A stretch of DNA of 64,000 nt from Megamerina dolium (Eukaryota; Arthropoda; Insecta; Diptera; Megamerinidae). Under the pieces are notes generated by a model that saw only the letters and a program-made list of their open reading frames with translations, was not told the origin of the DNA and did not search any database. This document shows, piece by piece, positions 61,755 to 64,000 of this stretch. The position numbers were made by a program, and so were the translations under genes. The stretch lies in contig OY978525.1 of the NCBI GenBank assembly GCA_963854835.1, positions 68,190,907 through 68,254,906 of the forward strand, read 5' to 3'. Position 1 is the stretch's first letter, and the number at the start of each line of letters is the position of its first letter.

Positions 61755-62214
61755 ACAGGCCTTCCTTTTGTTGTGGATTAAGAAGCATTACAAGCTCTCT
61801 TTCCTTCGTAGAACCCTTTTGAATTTGCTTTTAAGTCATACCTGACCTTCTTCTTATTGCTTATCAGATAGCGTGTCCAGAGTGTCATAGATTCTTGGCA
61901 GTGGATAGTTGTCTTTTTTCGTGGAATCATTTAGCTTTCTGAAATCCACACAGAATCGAGTACTTCCTTCTTTACCAGCAAAACTAGTGAACTCCATGGA
62001 CTCGATGATGGTTCAATAACAACTTGTTTCTGCATATCGGTAATCAGCTTAATAGCTTCATCTCTTTTGGCCAATGGAACACGTCGTTGTGCTTGACGAA
62101 TTGGTCTAGAATCAATGAACTATTTTTTTTACTTTAGGCTGCATACTGACTTGACTACCTGACACACTGCTTCAACTAGATCGAAGGTTTCTGCTTCTAG
62201 TTGGCCTACCCGTG

Positions 62215-63222
62215 ACATTGATCTACACACTAAACCAACGGATTCATACGTCAAGGTACTACTAACTGTTTCCGCATATGTACTCCGCATATTAATAGGG
62301 CACGCTTAGTCTCTCTGCCGCGTATACCTTCTATGAATGGCTCTATTTTTATTTTCTCTATGAACTCTTCCGATGCAATTGACTCGTATATTAATTTCCA
62401 TATTTGTGCTGGAGTGTGTCCATCAGTGACTGATAACTGCCACGATCTTTCACTGGAACCATCTGTAACACTTCGGATGCATTACTTTTTAATGCCACTA
62501 TTAAAGCAGCAGTCTTGTGACTATCGTCCCATTGACTCTCCGAAGCTGTTCTCTCGAACTGAAGTTTGAAGATGTTGAATGGCGTGGTTTCATCAAATGT
62601 TGGTGACTTTAGTTTGACTGTACTTGATTCTCTAATCACTGATGTAGATAGTACGCTTACTTTTATTTTTAGTGAGTTCGTGCTCTAATTCCTTGAACTA
62701 ATCTTCCCAGTCGTCGACATGTTCTCTCAGCTTATCATTCAACTCATCCGCGTGTTCTTTCAACTCTGTGACTTTGTCATAGAGGACACCTGAAATTTTT
62801 TAAAATCTGATATCAATGCCTTTCTGTAGATTTGCATGTTCTTGAAACCTGGAGTCAATTCTTTTCTGGAATTCGTCATAACATTTTCTAGGCGAGACGA
62901 ATCTTTTGAAGAACCAGACGCAATTACTGCTGCTGTTGTTGCATCATGTTTTTCATAAATTTCATGAGTTGACCATTCGAATCTACTTTGCTCTCTTCTC
63001 AGTGTGTACAACTGCATGTAACTCGGCTTCCTCAAAGACCTCATGTTCTTCTACATTAATACCCTTAGCCTCCATGGGTTGCCTTAGTTTCACCAGCAGT
63101 TCCACCTTTGCAGCTGATGACGATAGATTCGTCTCTAACAACAGCTTTTTAAACTGGTCCACATTAAGTTGGTATACTTTCACAATCTTAACGGAATCCC
63201 ACTTCAATTCTACTTGAATCAA
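62215..63222 (-). pseudogene. gypsy family A copy 3 gag
   Basis: The frame 63222-62983 has the SAP-like start (LETNLSSSAAKVELLVKLRQPMEAKGINVEEHEVFEEAELHAVVH), matching 3471-3620. A coiled-coil-like stretch follows (63044-62760, shifted) and then the capsid block STVKLKSPTFDETTPFNIFKLQFERTASESQWDD...SLMDTLQHKYGN (62639-62391). It is the best witness of the gag middle that copy 1 has lost. Confidence 0.75.
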
Positions 63223-63455
63223 CCCTGTTCGTCACTATATGCTGTCAATAATTGCTACACTTATTTTATGGAACTATATACAGCAACAATATATTTAATC
63301 AACTCCATTATCAATCAACTATTTTCAATTATTATATTACTCGTTAATATACTTACAACTTTTGCCTCTAAAACTGTATCAATCGCAGTCGAGTTACTTC
63401 TATTTCTTTCTCGTTTGCTTGTTCTGGTTATGGTTATCGTTACAATATATTCGTT
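63205..63455 (-). repeat. 5' LTR remnant of gypsy family A copy 3
   Basis: Matches 40430-40740 with a deletion of the middle (around the TATA-like region). ACTTTTGCCTCTAAAACTGTATCAAT is a landmark. Confidence 0.72.
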
Positions 63456-63494
63456 ACGATCCCTCGTTGTTTGCGCAGTACGATGTACGATGTA

Positions 63495-63685
<191 letters not shown>

Positions 63686-63689
63686 AACC

Positions 63690-64000
63690 GAATATCTATT
63701 TAGGCCGAATATAACATGCTTCGCCAGCCATCTCTGTTCTTCGCTAGCTAGCGCCAGTTGGAAATTCCAAGCGCCGTCAGGTTCTCCAGTACTTGGTCTT
63801 TCCACCGGAGGTTAGGCCTTCCTCTTCTGCGCCGTCCTCCAGCCGGCTCCGAATATAATACCTTCTTAGCTGGAGCGTGTTCTTTCATTCGTTCGACATG
63901 ACCTAGCCAGCGCAGCCGCTGGATTTTGATGCTCTTTACTAGGTCAATATCGCCATACAGCACGTACAGCTCATGGTTGTACCTTATTCGGTACTCGCCA
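63690..64000 (-). mobile_element. RTE-like LINE 3' end, minus strand, cut by the window
   Basis: The frame 63963-63748 reads [70 protein letters not shown], the C-terminal block also seen at 18940-19075 and 26220-26390. It ends ATTCGGCCTAAATAGATATTCGG and then the (TA)n run, so the microsatellite may have grown from the LINE's tail. Confidence 0.8.

Larger units (their letters stand above)
61755..63455 (-). mobile_element. Ty3/gypsy family A copy 3, several internal deletions
   Basis: Minus-strand order: 5' LTR remnant (63455-63205), gag (63190-62215), RT start (62115-61865) and a short integrase-end / pre-LTR piece (61855-61755). The RT palm, RNase H and most of the integrase are missing and there is no 3' LTR. 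All parts align to copies 1 and 2. Confidence 0.8.

Overview
This is an AT-rich eukaryotic nuclear window that reads as a transposon graveyard. The mix of Jockey-, LOA- and RTE-type LINEs, BEL/Pao and Ty3/gypsy LTR elements, DD34D mariners, a DD41D (rosa-type) mariner, and short introns of about 70 bp points to an insect, most likely a fly. A tephritid-like genome is my guess, not something the sequence proves. I see no bacterial-style operon and no free-standing RNA gene.

Layout: 1-2425 LOA-type LINE; 3049-5908 gypsy family A copy 1; 5920-9272 BEL element (minus) carrying two head-to-head SINEs; 9580-10835 Tc1-like element; 11042-13025 mariner scrap and Jockey 3' half (minus), split by a Harbinger-type MITE; 13026-13790 mariner (minus); 13899-15908 CsRn1-like gypsy (minus); 16110-17010 mauritiana-like mariner; 17205-19125 RTE-like LINE; 19140-25650 gypsy family B, split by a second BEL element (19842-24033); 25855-26440 RTE plus SINE; 26490-27055 internally deleted mariner; 28096-28530 spliced MADF-like coding remnant; 29735-30360 RTE (minus); 30473-31764 DD41D mariner with an intact open frame; 31900-32980 DD34D mariner; 32995-37230 gypsy family C (minus) with a nested MITE and SINE; 37524-39174 IR/DR Tc1 element (minus); 40402-45352 gypsy family A copy 2 (minus); 45357-50930 LINE with a nested SINE and a nested 4.2-kb Jockey element; 51560-52150 decayed DD41D mariner; 54820-57766 CsRn1-like gypsy; 57767-60790 LOA-type LINE; 61755-63455 gypsy family A copy 3 (minus); 63497-63685 (TA)n; 63690-64000 RTE (minus).

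Two things look like host genes rather than mobile DNA. The better one is a chain of four minus-strand exons (61256-61111, 61038-60987, 54320-54156, 52643-52471). Each has consensus-like splice sites and all three junctions keep phase. The 6.7-kb third intron holds a whole gypsy element and a LINE. The second is a two-exon MADF-like remnant at 28.1-28.5 kb.

The most useful mobile-element results are: a DD41D mariner with an open 358-375 aa transposase, 31-bp TIRs and a TA duplication; two 528-bp PIF/Harbinger-type MITEs with TAA duplications; a tRNA-derived SINE family with two distinct 3' ends and several copies with clear target-site duplications; and Tc1 elements with doubled (IR/DR) ends. 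Almost every other element carries frameshifts, stops or internal deletions.
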